Origin: CAYVFM01 sp964546375
GTDB taxonomy: Bacteria > Gemmatimonadota > Gemmatimonadetes > Palauibacterales > Palauibacteraceae
Assembly (NCBI GenBank): GCA_964546375.1
Contig: CAZJJO010000065.1
Span: 1-11,345 of the forward strand
Direction of reading: 5' to 3'
Length of the DNA stretch: 11,345 nt
This document shows, piece by piece, positions 1-8,958 of the stretch. Every line of letters starts with the position of its first letter. Position 1 is the stretch's first letter. The translations under genes were made by a program, and so were the position numbers. The notes beneath the pieces are model-generated. The model saw nothing but the letters and a program-made list of their open reading frames with translations. It was not told the DNA's origin and ran no database searches.

Positions 1-2
1 GG

Positions 3-719
3 GCGGTGGTGGCCGTGGGCGGCGACGGCACGGCCGCCCAGGCCCTGCGGGGCACCGCCGGCACCGGGGTGCCGGTGGCCCTGCTCCCCTTCGGCACCGG
101 CAACCAGCTCGCCGCCAACTTCGGGATCCCCGAGTCGCTGGAGGGGAGCGTCCGGACGGCGGTCGACGGCCGGGTCGAGGAGATCGACCTGGGCCGGGCC
201 AACGGCGAGCCCTTCGCCCTGATCGCCGGGGCGGGCCTGGACGCCGAGGTGATGGGCGACGCCACCGACGAGATGAAGAGCCGGCTGGGCTTCGCCGCCT
301 ACCTGCTGAGCGGGCTCAAGCACGTGATGACCCCCCGGCCGGCCGACTTCCGGATCGTGGCCGACGACCGCGAGCTGGAGGTCCGGGCCACCATGGTCCT
401 GCTGGCCAACGTGGGCCAGCTCGCCGCCGGCACGCTGCCGGTGGAGGTGCAGGTGGCCCCGCGCGTCTCGTTCAGCGACGGCCTGGTGGACGTCTGCGTC
501 TACGCCCCGCGCAACCTGCCCGAGGTGGCGCGGATGCTGTGGAAGGTGGCCCGGCGGGAGCACGCCGGCGACGACCGGATGCTCTTCCTGCAGGCCCGGC
601 GGGTGCGGGTCGAGGCCGACCCCCCGGTGGCGACCCAGATCGACGGGGAGGCGGCGGGCCGGACGCCGCTGGAGGTGGAGATGGCGCCGCGGGCCGGACG
701 GATCCTGGTGCCGCGCTGA
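3..719 (+). CDS. Diacylglycerol kinase-fold lipid kinase, YegS/BmrU type (5' partial)
   Basis: This is the 3' part of a soluble lipid kinase that would phosphorylate a diacylglycerol, sphingosine-like or related lipid at the membrane with ATP. The frame is open to the window edge, so the N terminus is missing; the GTG at position 6 is internal sequence, not a start. The visible part opens almost at once with the nucleotide-binding GGDGT motif. Next comes LPFGTGNQLAANFGIP, the family's 'P-GT-N-(D)-A--lGIP' block with Gln where Asp is common. The second (beta-sandwich) domain has SFSDGLVDVCVY, matching the usual 'DG-lDv' strand, and then QIDGE followed by TPLEVEM, the conserved C-terminal DGE block. 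About 237 residues remain of a usual 290-320, so perhaps 60-80 residues are missing. The substrate cannot be read from the sequence. Downstream, 115 bp without a clear promoter or terminator separate it from uvrA, so co-transcription is possible. Confidence 0.88.
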   Translation, partial: AVVAVGGDGTAAQALRGTAGTGVPVALLPFGTGNQLAANFGIPESLEGSVRTAVDGRVEEIDLGRANGEPFALIAGAGLDAEVMGDATDEMKSRLGFAAYLLSGLKHVMTPRPADFRIVADDRELEVRATMVLLANVGQLAAGTLPVEVQVAPRVSFSDGLVDVCVYAPRNLPEVARMLWKVARREHAGDDRMLFLQARRVRVEADPPVATQIDGEAAGRTPLEVEMAPRAGRILVPR

Positions 720-834
720 GCGTACCCCTTTCCGTGGCCGGCGGCGGGACGGGCGCGACCGGCGCCCCTCTCCCGACCCCCGCTCCGCCGACGCATCGAG
801 GCGACGCCCCACCCCGACCCCGGACAGGGACGCG

Positions 835-3729
<2,895 letters not shown>

Positions 3730-3755
3730 CGGAGGCCGCGGATCGCCCCGGCGCC

Positions 3756-3791
3756 GAGGGCTTGACGCGCGAAGGGCGCCCCTCAATCTTT
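3756..3791 (+). terminator. Probable uvrA transcription terminator
   Basis: The hairpin lies 27 bases after the uvrA stop. Its outer stem pairs GAGGG (3756-3760) with CCCTC (3780-3784). Its inner stem pairs GCGC (3767-3770) with GCGC (3776-3779) around a GAAGG loop, and a one-sided six-base bulge lies between the two stems. AATCTTT follows. The U tract is short and interrupted, so this is a moderate rather than strong intrinsic terminator. The bulge contains a TTGACG that could also be read as a -35 box, but no good -10 follows. Confidence 0.45.
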
Positions 3792-3824
3792 GCCGGCGAC
3801 AGCGCGGAGAGACCCACGCATGGC

Positions 3825-3853
3825 CCGGGGCGGCGCCCGAAACGGCCGCCCGG
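3825..3853. other. GC-rich inverted repeat in uvrA downstream region
   Basis: GCGGC within CCGGGGCGGC (3825-3834) pairs with GCCGCCCGG (3845-3853). The stem is about 9 bp with one bulged G and a ten-base loop, ending about 28 bases before the -35 box of the next promoter. There is no T tract, so it is not a classical terminator; it may be a factor-dependent end or an operator, or may have no role. A 21-codon frame with a reasonable Shine-Dalgarno (3820-3885) runs through it, but I do not call it as a gene. Confidence 0.3.
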
Positions 3854-3881
3854 AAGGGCGGGACGGCCGGGTTTGCCGGCC

Positions 3882-3910
3882 TTGACCGTCGTACGGGCCA
3901 CGTGTATAAT
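3882..3910 (+). promoter_or_regulatory. Near-consensus sigma70 promoter of the acidic lipoprotein gene
   Basis: TTGACC (3882-3887) and TATAAT (3905-3910) are separated by exactly 17 bases. This is five of six and six of six matches to the housekeeping promoter, which is striking in such GC-rich DNA. Transcription would start near 3916-3918, giving a leader of about 220 nt before the ATG at 4139. The strength of this promoter fits an abundant surface lipoprotein or an abundant leader RNA. Confidence 0.85.
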
Positions 3911-3928
3911 GCGGCCGTCGATCCGCTT

Positions 3929-4099
3929 CCCCGGCTTGCCGGGGGAAATTTCGTGTTCGCTCGACCGTCGAGGGGCCGGAAGGAAGGACGCCCCGCGGAA
4001 CGATGCGAAGGCGGCAAGCTGACCGGACGCGGCGGGCCCGATTTCCCGGGGCGCGCCGCAGACACGACGAACGGACGGGGGAGGCGGGCCTAGGGTCCG
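3929..4099 (+). ncRNA. Structured 5' leader or small RNA of unknown class
   Basis: This covers most of the leader between the promoter and the lipoprotein ATG. In one fold, GCTTGCCG (3934-3941) pairs with CGGCAAGC (4012-4019). It encloses TTCG/CGAA (3950-3953 with 4006-4009) and GTTCGC/GCGGAAC (3955-3960 with 3995-4001, one bulge). Within those lie two hairpins: CTCGA/TCGAG (3960-3972) and GGGGC/GCCCC (3972-3976 with 3990-3994). Alternatively CCCCGG/CCGGGG (3929-3944, CTTG loop) forms a local hairpin using the same bases as the outer stem. Two more hairpins follow: GCGGCG/CGCCGC (4029-4059) and CGGAC/GTCCG (4072-4099). I match none of the riboswitch, SRP, 6S, tmRNA or RNase P consensus motifs I know. 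It could be a cis-acting leader, a processed small RNA, or simply GC-rich sequence that folds. Pairings were found by eye, without energy calculation. Confidence 0.45.
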
Positions 4100-4127
4100 C
4101 GAGAGTCGAGCACCATCCAGACCTGTT

Positions 4128-4135
4128 GGGAGGAG
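4128..4135 (+). promoter_or_regulatory. Strong ribosome binding site for the lipoprotein gene
   Basis: GGGAGGAG contains the full GGAGG core (4129-4133), five bases before the ATG at 4139. It is one of the two best Shine-Dalgarno sequences in the window and fixes the start of the lipoprotein gene. Confidence 0.85.
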
Positions 4136-4138
4136 CGC

Positions 4139-6472
4139 ATGAAGAAAGTAACTAGTTTGTTATTGCTGGCAGGCGTCGCGGCCTTTGGGCTCGTCGGCTG
4201 CGGTGACGACACGACCGGACCGGAGCCCCAGATCCTGAACGTCGAGGTCACGCCGTCGGAGGTCACGGTCCAGCCGGGCGATACCGCCCAGGTGCGCGTG
4301 GACTTTGAGACGCAGGGCGACGTGGGGGACGCCGACGTGCAGTGGGCCAGCGGCAACACCAGCGTCGCCACGGTCAGCCCGACCGGCGACCGGACCGCCG
4401 AGGTGGTGGCCCAGTCGTCGGGCACGGTGACCGTGACGGCCACCGTCTCGTCCGGCAACGCCCCCGCCCAGAGCAACTCGGCCGGCGTGACCGTCCAGCA
4501 GGTCGAGGACGCGACGGTCAGCATCGGCAACATCACCAACCAGAACGGCAACCCGGTCGACGTGAGCAGCGTCAACGGGCAGATCAACATCACCATCAAC
4601 GTCGACCAGGGCGGCGAGGACGTCGACCAGGTGTCCCTGCTGATCGACGGCGAGCCGGTCTCGACGCAGGAGTTCACGAGCGCCAACATCGTCGAGTCCG
4701 ACGTGAGCGCGCAGAACGACGTCGAGGAGATCACCTTCAACTTCCGGACGGACCGCCTCGCGGGCAGCACCCCGGACGACGTCATCACGCCCGACAACGT
4801 CGACCCGGACGGCAACGTCCACGAGGGGCAGTTCCCGAACGGCGAGCACGACGTCTCGGCCCAGCTCACCACCGCCGACGGCACCGAGCGGCAGGCGGCC
4901 CAGAGCGAGACGCTGACCTTCGACAACGGCAACGAGGCGCTCCTCGACATCATCGAGGGCAACACCGCCGTCGAGCCGACCAACGGCACCCGCTTCTGGG
5001 GCGGCACGGACGTCGACGTCGCCGCCACGCCGCTCGTCTACGACGGCAGCGGCGTGAGCAGCATCACCATCTCGGCCGACAACGACGGCGGCATCGCCAT
5101 CGACTTCGGCAGCGGTGCGGGCGCGAACGTGACCGACAGCGACGAGCCGTTCGTCTTCACGGCCGCCGCGGCCGACAACGGTAGCGTGGAGGACTCTCCG
5201 GACAACCAGGACGGCGACGAGCAGGACATCGACATCCGGAGCATCCGCGACGCGGACAACGTCGAGGTGCTGAGCAGCTTCAGCCACAGCATTCTGACGA
5301 CGCACTTCGACTGGGCGGCGCCGGACCTGAGCGGTGGTGCCATCGAGGTGCTGCTGAGCGGCGGTGCCTCGGCCATCAGCGGCGGCGACTACTTCTCGGC
5401 CGTTCCGGCCAGCGACTTCGTCCTGACCGGCGTGAGCGACGCGGGCGTCGGCGGCGTCTACGACGCGGCCGGCGACTTCTTCCAGATCGACATCGTCGAC
5501 GGCGCCTCGCCGGCGAACATCCTGTTCGAGGACGTGGCCACGACCTCCGAGCTGGACGAGAACGCGCCCCTCGGCGCGACGGAGAACCACGCCCGCCTGG
5601 CCTCGGCGCAGGACCGGCTCGGCAACACGACCGACAACTCCAGTTCGAATGTTTCTGACTCGGACGACTTCGGCATCGACTTCGGGACGCCGGAGACCAG
5701 CAACGCGCTGCCGGACGGCGGCACCGACTTCGTCTTCAACGGCGACGCGTCGGGCACGGCCAACGAGCTGGAGTTCGACCTGGCCGACGCAGCGCTGGCC
5801 AACGGCGAGACGCCGTCCGGGGCCGTGCACGGCAACACGACCGTCACGATCGTCGACGGGGACGGCAACGTGCTGGTCGCGTCGGGTACCACGCCGACGA
5901 GCACGACTTCGCCGACCATCGAGCACGAGCCGCCGACCACTGCGGCCGCGCAGGGCCTGCAGGTGGCCACCTTCACCTTCGAGGACGCGGCCCGTGACCC
6001 GAACACCGGGACGATCGAGTTCACCTACGTCCAGGACACCGAGGCCCCGACCTTCGGTGCGCTGAATCCGGCGCCCCAGAGCACGGCGACGGACGCGACC
6101 AGCGTCATCCAGGACATCGGCGGCACCATCGATGACGCCAACGTCATCGACAGCGCCGTGCTGAGGGTGCGGGTCGACGGCACGGACGCGCAGGGCTCCG
6201 GCTCGGACGGTACCTGCGACCCCGGGTCGGATTACCTGCTGGATCCCGGGGCCGGCGAGATCGACCGCAACGAGATCGATCTCACCGACGGCACCGGCTC
6301 CATCAGCTTCGACGAGACCTTCGAGATCGAGGATCCGTTCCCGAGCGGGACGGGCACCGTCAAGTACTGCTTCCTCATCACGGCCACCGACGAGGCGCTG
6401 GACAACACCGGCTCGCCGGACGGCAACTCCGACATGCTCAACACGGAGTCGGACATCGAGTGGCAGAACTAG
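4139..6472 (+). CDS. Large acidic surface lipoprotein with bacterial Ig-like (BIG2-type) domain
   Basis: This 777-residue exported lipoprotein has no catalytic domain I can recognise. It starts with a lysine pair, a hydrophobic segment and the lipobox LVGC, so Cys21 should be lipidated and the protein held in the cell envelope. Residues 33-104 look like a group 2 bacterial Ig-like domain (VTPSEVTVQPGDTAQ, WASGNTSVATVS, GTVTVTATV). The rest reads as further beta-rich, Ig-like or cadherin-like repeats, including DTEAPTFGALNP (633-644) and ITATDEALDN (747-756), typical of adhesin and surface-layer-like proteins. C693 and C744 could form a disulfide. By hand count the mature part has about 90 Asp and 45 Glu against 14 Arg and one Lys. 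Many DxDxD-like and Asn/Asp-Gly turns could bind calcium, which is inference. The first ten or so codons are AT-rich (GTA, ACT, AGT, TTA), unlike the rest. It is monocistronic between its own promoter and terminators. Confidence 0.85.
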   Translation: MKKVTSLLLLAGVAAFGLVGCGDDTTGPEPQILNVEVTPSEVTVQPGDTAQVRVDFETQGDVGDADVQWASGNTSVATVSPTGDRTAEVVAQSSGTVTVTATVSSGNAPAQSNSAGVTVQQVEDATVSIGNITNQNGNPVDVSSVNGQINITINVDQGGEDVDQVSLLIDGEPVSTQEFTSANIVESDVSAQNDVEEITFNFRTDRLAGSTPDDVITPDNVDPDGNVHEGQFPNGEHDVSAQLTTADGTERQAAQSETLTFDNGNEALLDIIEGNTAVEPTNGTRFWGGTDVDVAATPLVYDGSGVSSITISADNDGGIAIDFGSGAGANVTDSDEPFVFTAAAADNGSVEDSPDNQDGDEQDIDIRSIRDADNVEVLSSFSHSILTTHFDWAAPDLSGGAIEVLLSGGASAISGGDYFSAVPASDFVLTGVSDAGVGGVYDAAGDFFQIDIVDGASPANILFEDVATTSELDENAPLGATENHARLASAQDRLGNTTDNSSSNVSDSDDFGIDFGTPETSNALPDGGTDFVFNGDASGTANELEFDLADAALANGETPSGAVHGNTTVTIVDGDGNVLVASGTTPTSTTSPTIEHEPPTTAAAQGLQVATFTFEDAARDPNTGTIEFTYVQDTEAPTFGALNPAPQSTATDATSVIQDIGGTIDDANVIDSAVLRVRVDGTDAQGSGSDGTCDPGSDYLLDPGAGEIDRNEIDLTDGTGSISFDETFEIEDPFPSGTGTVKYCFLITATDEALDNTGSPDGNSDMLNTESDIEWQN

Positions 6473-6486
6473 ACGGCGACATCCTC

Positions 6487-6502
6487 TCAGGCTGACGCCT
6501 GA
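6487..6502 (+). other. Short perfect hairpin after the lipoprotein gene
   Basis: TCAGGC (6487-6492) and GCCTGA (6497-6502) form a 6-bp stem around a TGAC loop, 15 bases after the stop codon. It has no T tract. It sits directly before the larger terminator hairpin and may protect the 3' end of the mRNA. Confidence 0.4.
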
Positions 6503-6546
6503 TACAAGCACCGGCGGGGAGGCCTTCGGGCCTCCCCTCGGTGTAT
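6502..6546 (+). terminator. Terminator hairpin of the lipoprotein gene
   Basis: A perfect 9-bp stem, GGGGAGGCC (6516-6524) with its complement at 6529-6537, is closed by a very stable TTCG tetraloop. ACCG/CGGT (6510-6513 with 6539-6542) extends it, and beyond a four-base bulge so does ATAC/GTAT (6502-6505 with 6543-6546). No run of T follows. The stem stability and position after a strongly promoted gene still make a terminator or 3'-end stabiliser the best reading. Confidence 0.65.
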
Positions 6547-6553
6547 GTGGGCG

Positions 6554-6577
6554 GTCGGCGGACGCGGTCCCGCCGAC
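6554..6577. other. Perfect 8-bp inverted repeat
   Basis: GTCGGCGG (6554-6561) pairs with CCGCCGAC (6570-6577) around an eight-base loop. It lies between two terminator-like hairpins. No T tract follows, so its function is unknown; it may be part of a stacked transcription barrier. Confidence 0.35.
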
Positions 6578-6589
6578 GCCGAACGCGAG

Positions 6590-6621
6590 GCCCCGTCGTC
6601 CCACCCGGGCGACGGGGCTTT
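6590..6621 (+). terminator. Second intrinsic-type terminator
   Basis: GCCCCGTCG (6590-6598) pairs perfectly with CGACGGGGC (6610-6618). The loop is eleven bases, and TTT then CG follows. This is the more conventional rho-independent geometry of the two terminators here, though the T run is only three bases. It would stop readthrough from the lipoprotein gene into the ligase operon. Confidence 0.6.
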
Positions 6622-6658
6622 CGCGCGCGCCGTGGACGGACGGAGCTCGCGGCGGGGT

Positions 6659-6686
6659 GGTCCGGCCACGCCGGGCCCGGCGGACC
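6659..6686. other. Inverted repeat upstream of the ligase operon promoter
   Basis: GGTCCG (6659-6664) pairs with CGGACC (6681-6686). The interior contains the palindrome CCGGGCCCGG (6671-6680). It ends 17 bases before the proposed -35 box of the next operon, so an operator role is conceivable. In DNA this GC-rich such palindromes also arise by chance. Confidence 0.25.
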
Positions 6687-6703
6687 GGAGCGGGGCGGCC
6701 GCC

Positions 6704-6732
6704 TTGGACCCGCCCGATCACCGGCTTAGGTT
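6704..6732 (+). promoter_or_regulatory. Plausible promoter of the O-antigen-ligase-like operon
   Basis: TTGGAC (6704-6709) and TAGGTT (6727-6732) are 17 bases apart. The -35 matches five of six consensus bases and the -10 keeps the key TA and final T. It is placed after the terminators and about 80 bases before the proposed start codon, as expected for the operon promoter. It is much weaker than the promoter at 3882. Confidence 0.5.
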
Positions 6733-6808
6733 GCCGGCGACCGACGAGCCGGACGCCGCCGCGGAAGGGGCGGCCGGCGCCGGCGCTCATCGCACCCGCG
6801 ACGCCTGC

Positions 6809-6814
6809 GAGGAG
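6809..6814 (+). promoter_or_regulatory. Ribosome binding site with very short spacing to a TTG start
   Basis: GAGGAG ends only two bases before the TTG at 6817. That frame has a stop at 6727-6729 and no ATG, GTG or other TTG between that stop and 6817. The next in-frame GTG (6907) lies inside the first membrane segment. The TTG is therefore the best start despite the tight spacing, and initiation may be inefficient. Confidence 0.5.
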
Positions 6815-6816
6815 CC

Positions 6817-8958
6817 TTGGGACGCGAGAACGGGACGCACACGGGATGGGCCGGGCGGGCGGCCCGGCTGTCGCTCCAGGCCGCGCTGGCGGCGCCGCTG
6901 GTCTACGTGCCCGCCCTGGCCTTCGAATGGACCCTGCCGGGGGCGATCGGGGCCCGCGGCGCGGTCGCCCTCGCGGCCCTCTGCGTCGCCTGGCTGACGC
7001 TACGCGGGCGCCTTCATCCGGAGCTTCACGGGGAGCCGGTGTTCTGGGCCCTGGTCGCCGCCCTGGCGGTGGCGGCGGCGGCCGTCCCGACGGGCGTCTC
7101 GGCGGGGCACAGCCTGTTCGGCAACCTCGAGCGGGGCGGGGGCCTGGTGGCCGGGATCCACCTGGTCCTGTGGTACCTGCTGGCCCGGTCGACGCTGGAC
7201 GGGGCCGGCTGGCGCCGGGCCCTGCGGGTGGTGGCCGGGGTGGCCGCGGCCGCCGCCCTCGTGGCGGTGGGCCACGGGCTGCAGCTCGCCGCCGCCGGCG
7301 CGGACGAGCTGAGGGCGGCCGCGCCGCTGGACAACCCGGGTCAGCTCGGCGTCTTCATGGTGCTCGGGGCCACCGCGTCGGCGGCCTCGGCCTTCGATTC
7401 CGAGGTCGGCGACCGGGGGCGTCGGCTGGCGCTGGCGGGTGCGGGCCTCTGCCTGGCGGGCCTGCTGGCCTCGGGGACCCGGGCCGCGCTCCTGGGGCTG
7501 GCGGTCGGGGCGGCGGCGGGAGCGGCCACCTGGGCGGTCCGCTCCTCGGAACGAGGCAGCCTGCGGAAGGTCGGCGCGGCGGTCGTCGGCCTGGCCCTCC
7601 TCGGGGCGGCGATGCTCGGGCTCCGGGCGGCGGACGACGCGGGCGGACTGCCGGGCCCGGAGCAGGTGGTGCGGGAGATCTCGGAGCTGGACGAGGACTC
7701 CACCCTCCAGCGACGGCTGGTGGCCTGGGGGGCGGCCCGGAAGGCGGTGTCCGAGCGGCCGCTGACGGGCTGGGGGCCGGAGAACTTCCGGATCGCCTTC
7801 GACCGGCACGCGGACCCGGGGCGGCCCTACACCCTGGACCGTTCGATCAGCTACGACCGCGCCCACAACGCCTTCGCCGAGGCGGCGGTGGCGGCCGGCC
7901 TCCCCGGCCTGCTGGCGGCTCTCGGGCTGGCGGCCGCCCTCCTGTGGATGGTGGTGCGGCTCGCCCGGGGCGCCGGGGCCGGGACGCCGGCGGAGGCGGG
8001 CGCCCTGACGGCGGGGATCGTCGCCTACGGCACCTTCCTGATGTTCTGGTACCAGCTCCCCGTCGTGACCCTGGCCTTCCTGGCCCTGGTCGGGCGGGCG
8101 GCCCACCGGACGGGCGAGGGCCGGTGGCTGCGGCCCGGGGAACCGGCGGCGGGGGAAGGCGAGGGGGCGGGGGCCGGGACGAAGGCGGCCGCGGCGATCG
8201 CGGCGGCCCTGGCGGCCGCCGTCGCCCTGCACGCCGTCCTGCTGGTCCCGCCGGCCCGGGCGCTGCAGGAGGCCCGCTCGACGGACGACGCCGCGCCGAA
8301 GTTCCGGGCGTTCGACCGGGCGGTGGCGGCCCGGGTGCCGGGGGCCGAGGAGACCGTGACCGGCTACGCCGCGGCCCTGGGCGGCCTGGCGTCCCGGGCC
8401 CGGAGGCTGGCCCGACAGCCGGGCGCGGAGGCGATCCTCGATCCCGCCTTCCGGTCGGCCCGCTCCGCCCTGGCCCGCCAGATCGAGGCGGACCCGGCGA
8501 ACGCCCGGCTCCGGGGCCTCCGCGGCCGCCTCCTGCTGGCCGAGTCCCGCTTCCGCGGCGAGCGGGCGCTGGTCGAGCGGGCGGCCGAGGCCCTGGCCGG
8601 GGCGGTGGAGCGCGCCCCCGCCCAGCTCTACTATCGCTACACGCTGGCCGAGATCCTCCGGATCCTGGAGGAGCACGAGGGCTCGGTCACCGTCCTCGAG
8701 GGGGCGCTGGCGGCGGCGCCGCGGATCGACGAGACCCGCGTGCACCTGGCGAGGGCCCATCTCGCGGCCGGCCGGCCCGGCGTGGCGACCGATCGTTTGC
8801 TGGAGGGCGCGGACGCGGCGGACACGGCCGCCGACACCGTGCTGATGCGGCGGCTGCTGGCCGAGCTGCCGGCCGACGACGAGCGGGCGGCGGGGGTCCG
8901 GGACCTGCTGACCCGGGCCCGGGGGCGGGTGGAATCGGAGGGGGGAGGGGGACGATGA
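6817..8958 (+). CDS. O-antigen ligase (WaaL/Wzy_C) family membrane protein with C-terminal TPR-like domain
   Basis: This 713-residue polytopic protein should transfer or polymerise a lipid-linked glycan, or modify protein, on the periplasmic face of the inner membrane. About eight or nine hydrophobic helices precede a large loop (about 271-359), with three or four more after it. The loop holds LTGWGPENF (316-324), the family's 'G-G--F' block. RAHNAFAEAAVAAGLPG fits the published WaaL motif H[NSQ]X9GXX[GTY], with H350, N351, G361 and G364. Earlier family blocks are FGNLERGGGLV (101-111), LDNPGQLG (171-178) and LASGTRAALLG (217-227). After the last helix (about 455-478), residues 480-705 are helical, with TPR-like repeats (for example 581-610 and 641-670), probably periplasmic. 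The family includes O-antigen ligases, Wzy polymerases and PglL-type protein glycosylases, and the sequence does not decide between them. It overlaps the next gene by ATGA, and its Gly-rich tail (EGGGGR) encodes that gene's Shine-Dalgarno. Confidence 0.85.
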   Translation: MGRENGTHTGWAGRAARLSLQAALAAPLVYVPALAFEWTLPGAIGARGAVALAALCVAWLTLRGRLHPELHGEPVFWALVAALAVAAAAVPTGVSAGHSLFGNLERGGGLVAGIHLVLWYLLARSTLDGAGWRRALRVVAGVAAAAALVAVGHGLQLAAAGADELRAAAPLDNPGQLGVFMVLGATASAASAFDSEVGDRGRRLALAGAGLCLAGLLASGTRAALLGLAVGAAAGAATWAVRSSERGSLRKVGAAVVGLALLGAAMLGLRAADDAGGLPGPEQVVREISELDEDSTLQRRLVAWGAARKAVSERPLTGWGPENFRIAFDRHADPGRPYTLDRSISYDRAHNAFAEAAVAAGLPGLLAALGLAAALLWMVVRLARGAGAGTPAEAGALTAGIVAYGTFLMFWYQLPVVTLAFLALVGRAAHRTGEGRWLRPGEPAAGEGEGAGAGTKAAAAIAAALAAAVALHAVLLVPPARALQEARSTDDAAPKFRAFDRAVAARVPGAEETVTGYAAALGGLASRARRLARQPGAEAILDPAFRSARSALARQIEADPANARLRGLRGRLLLAESRFRGERALVERAAEALAGAVERAPAQLYYRYTLAEILRILEEHEGSVTVLEGALAAAPRIDETRVHLARAHLAAGRPGVATDRLLEGADAADTAADTVLMRRLLAELPADDERAAGVRDLLTRARGRVESEGGGGR

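Noticed and set aside
3762..3789. TTGACG followed 16 bases later by CAATCT as a second promoter
   Set aside because: The -10 match is poor and both elements fall inside the probable uvrA terminator hairpin.
3820..3885. A 21-codon frame (MARGGARNGRPEGRD...) with GGAGAG upstream
   Set aside because: It is very short and Arg/Gly-rich as expected by chance at this GC content, passes through an inverted repeat, and ends inside the -35 box of the next promoter.
3976..3986. CCGGAAGGAAG, identical to the tetraloop region of bacterial SRP (4.5S) RNA
   Set aside because: The flanking symmetric-loop bases (CAGG before, GCAG after) are absent and the closing stems differ. An 11-base match alone is not enough to call ffs.
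5638..5672. A locally less GC-rich stretch in the lipoprotein gene as a possible recombination junction
   Set aside because: It only encodes a Ser/Asn/Asp linker (NSSSNVSDSDD), and the reading frame and composition resume unchanged on both sides.
4160..6790. An 876-codon minus-strand open frame opposite the acidic lipoprotein gene
   Set aside because: It is Arg/Val/Gly/Asp-rich with no motif and no start context, while the plus strand has a promoter, Shine-Dalgarno, signal peptide and terminators.
6657..8954. A plus-strand open frame that runs continuously into the second ligase gene
   Set aside because: Before 8955 it is Gly/Arg/Pro-rich out-of-frame sequence of the first ligase gene. The real second gene starts at the ATG with a good Shine-Dalgarno.
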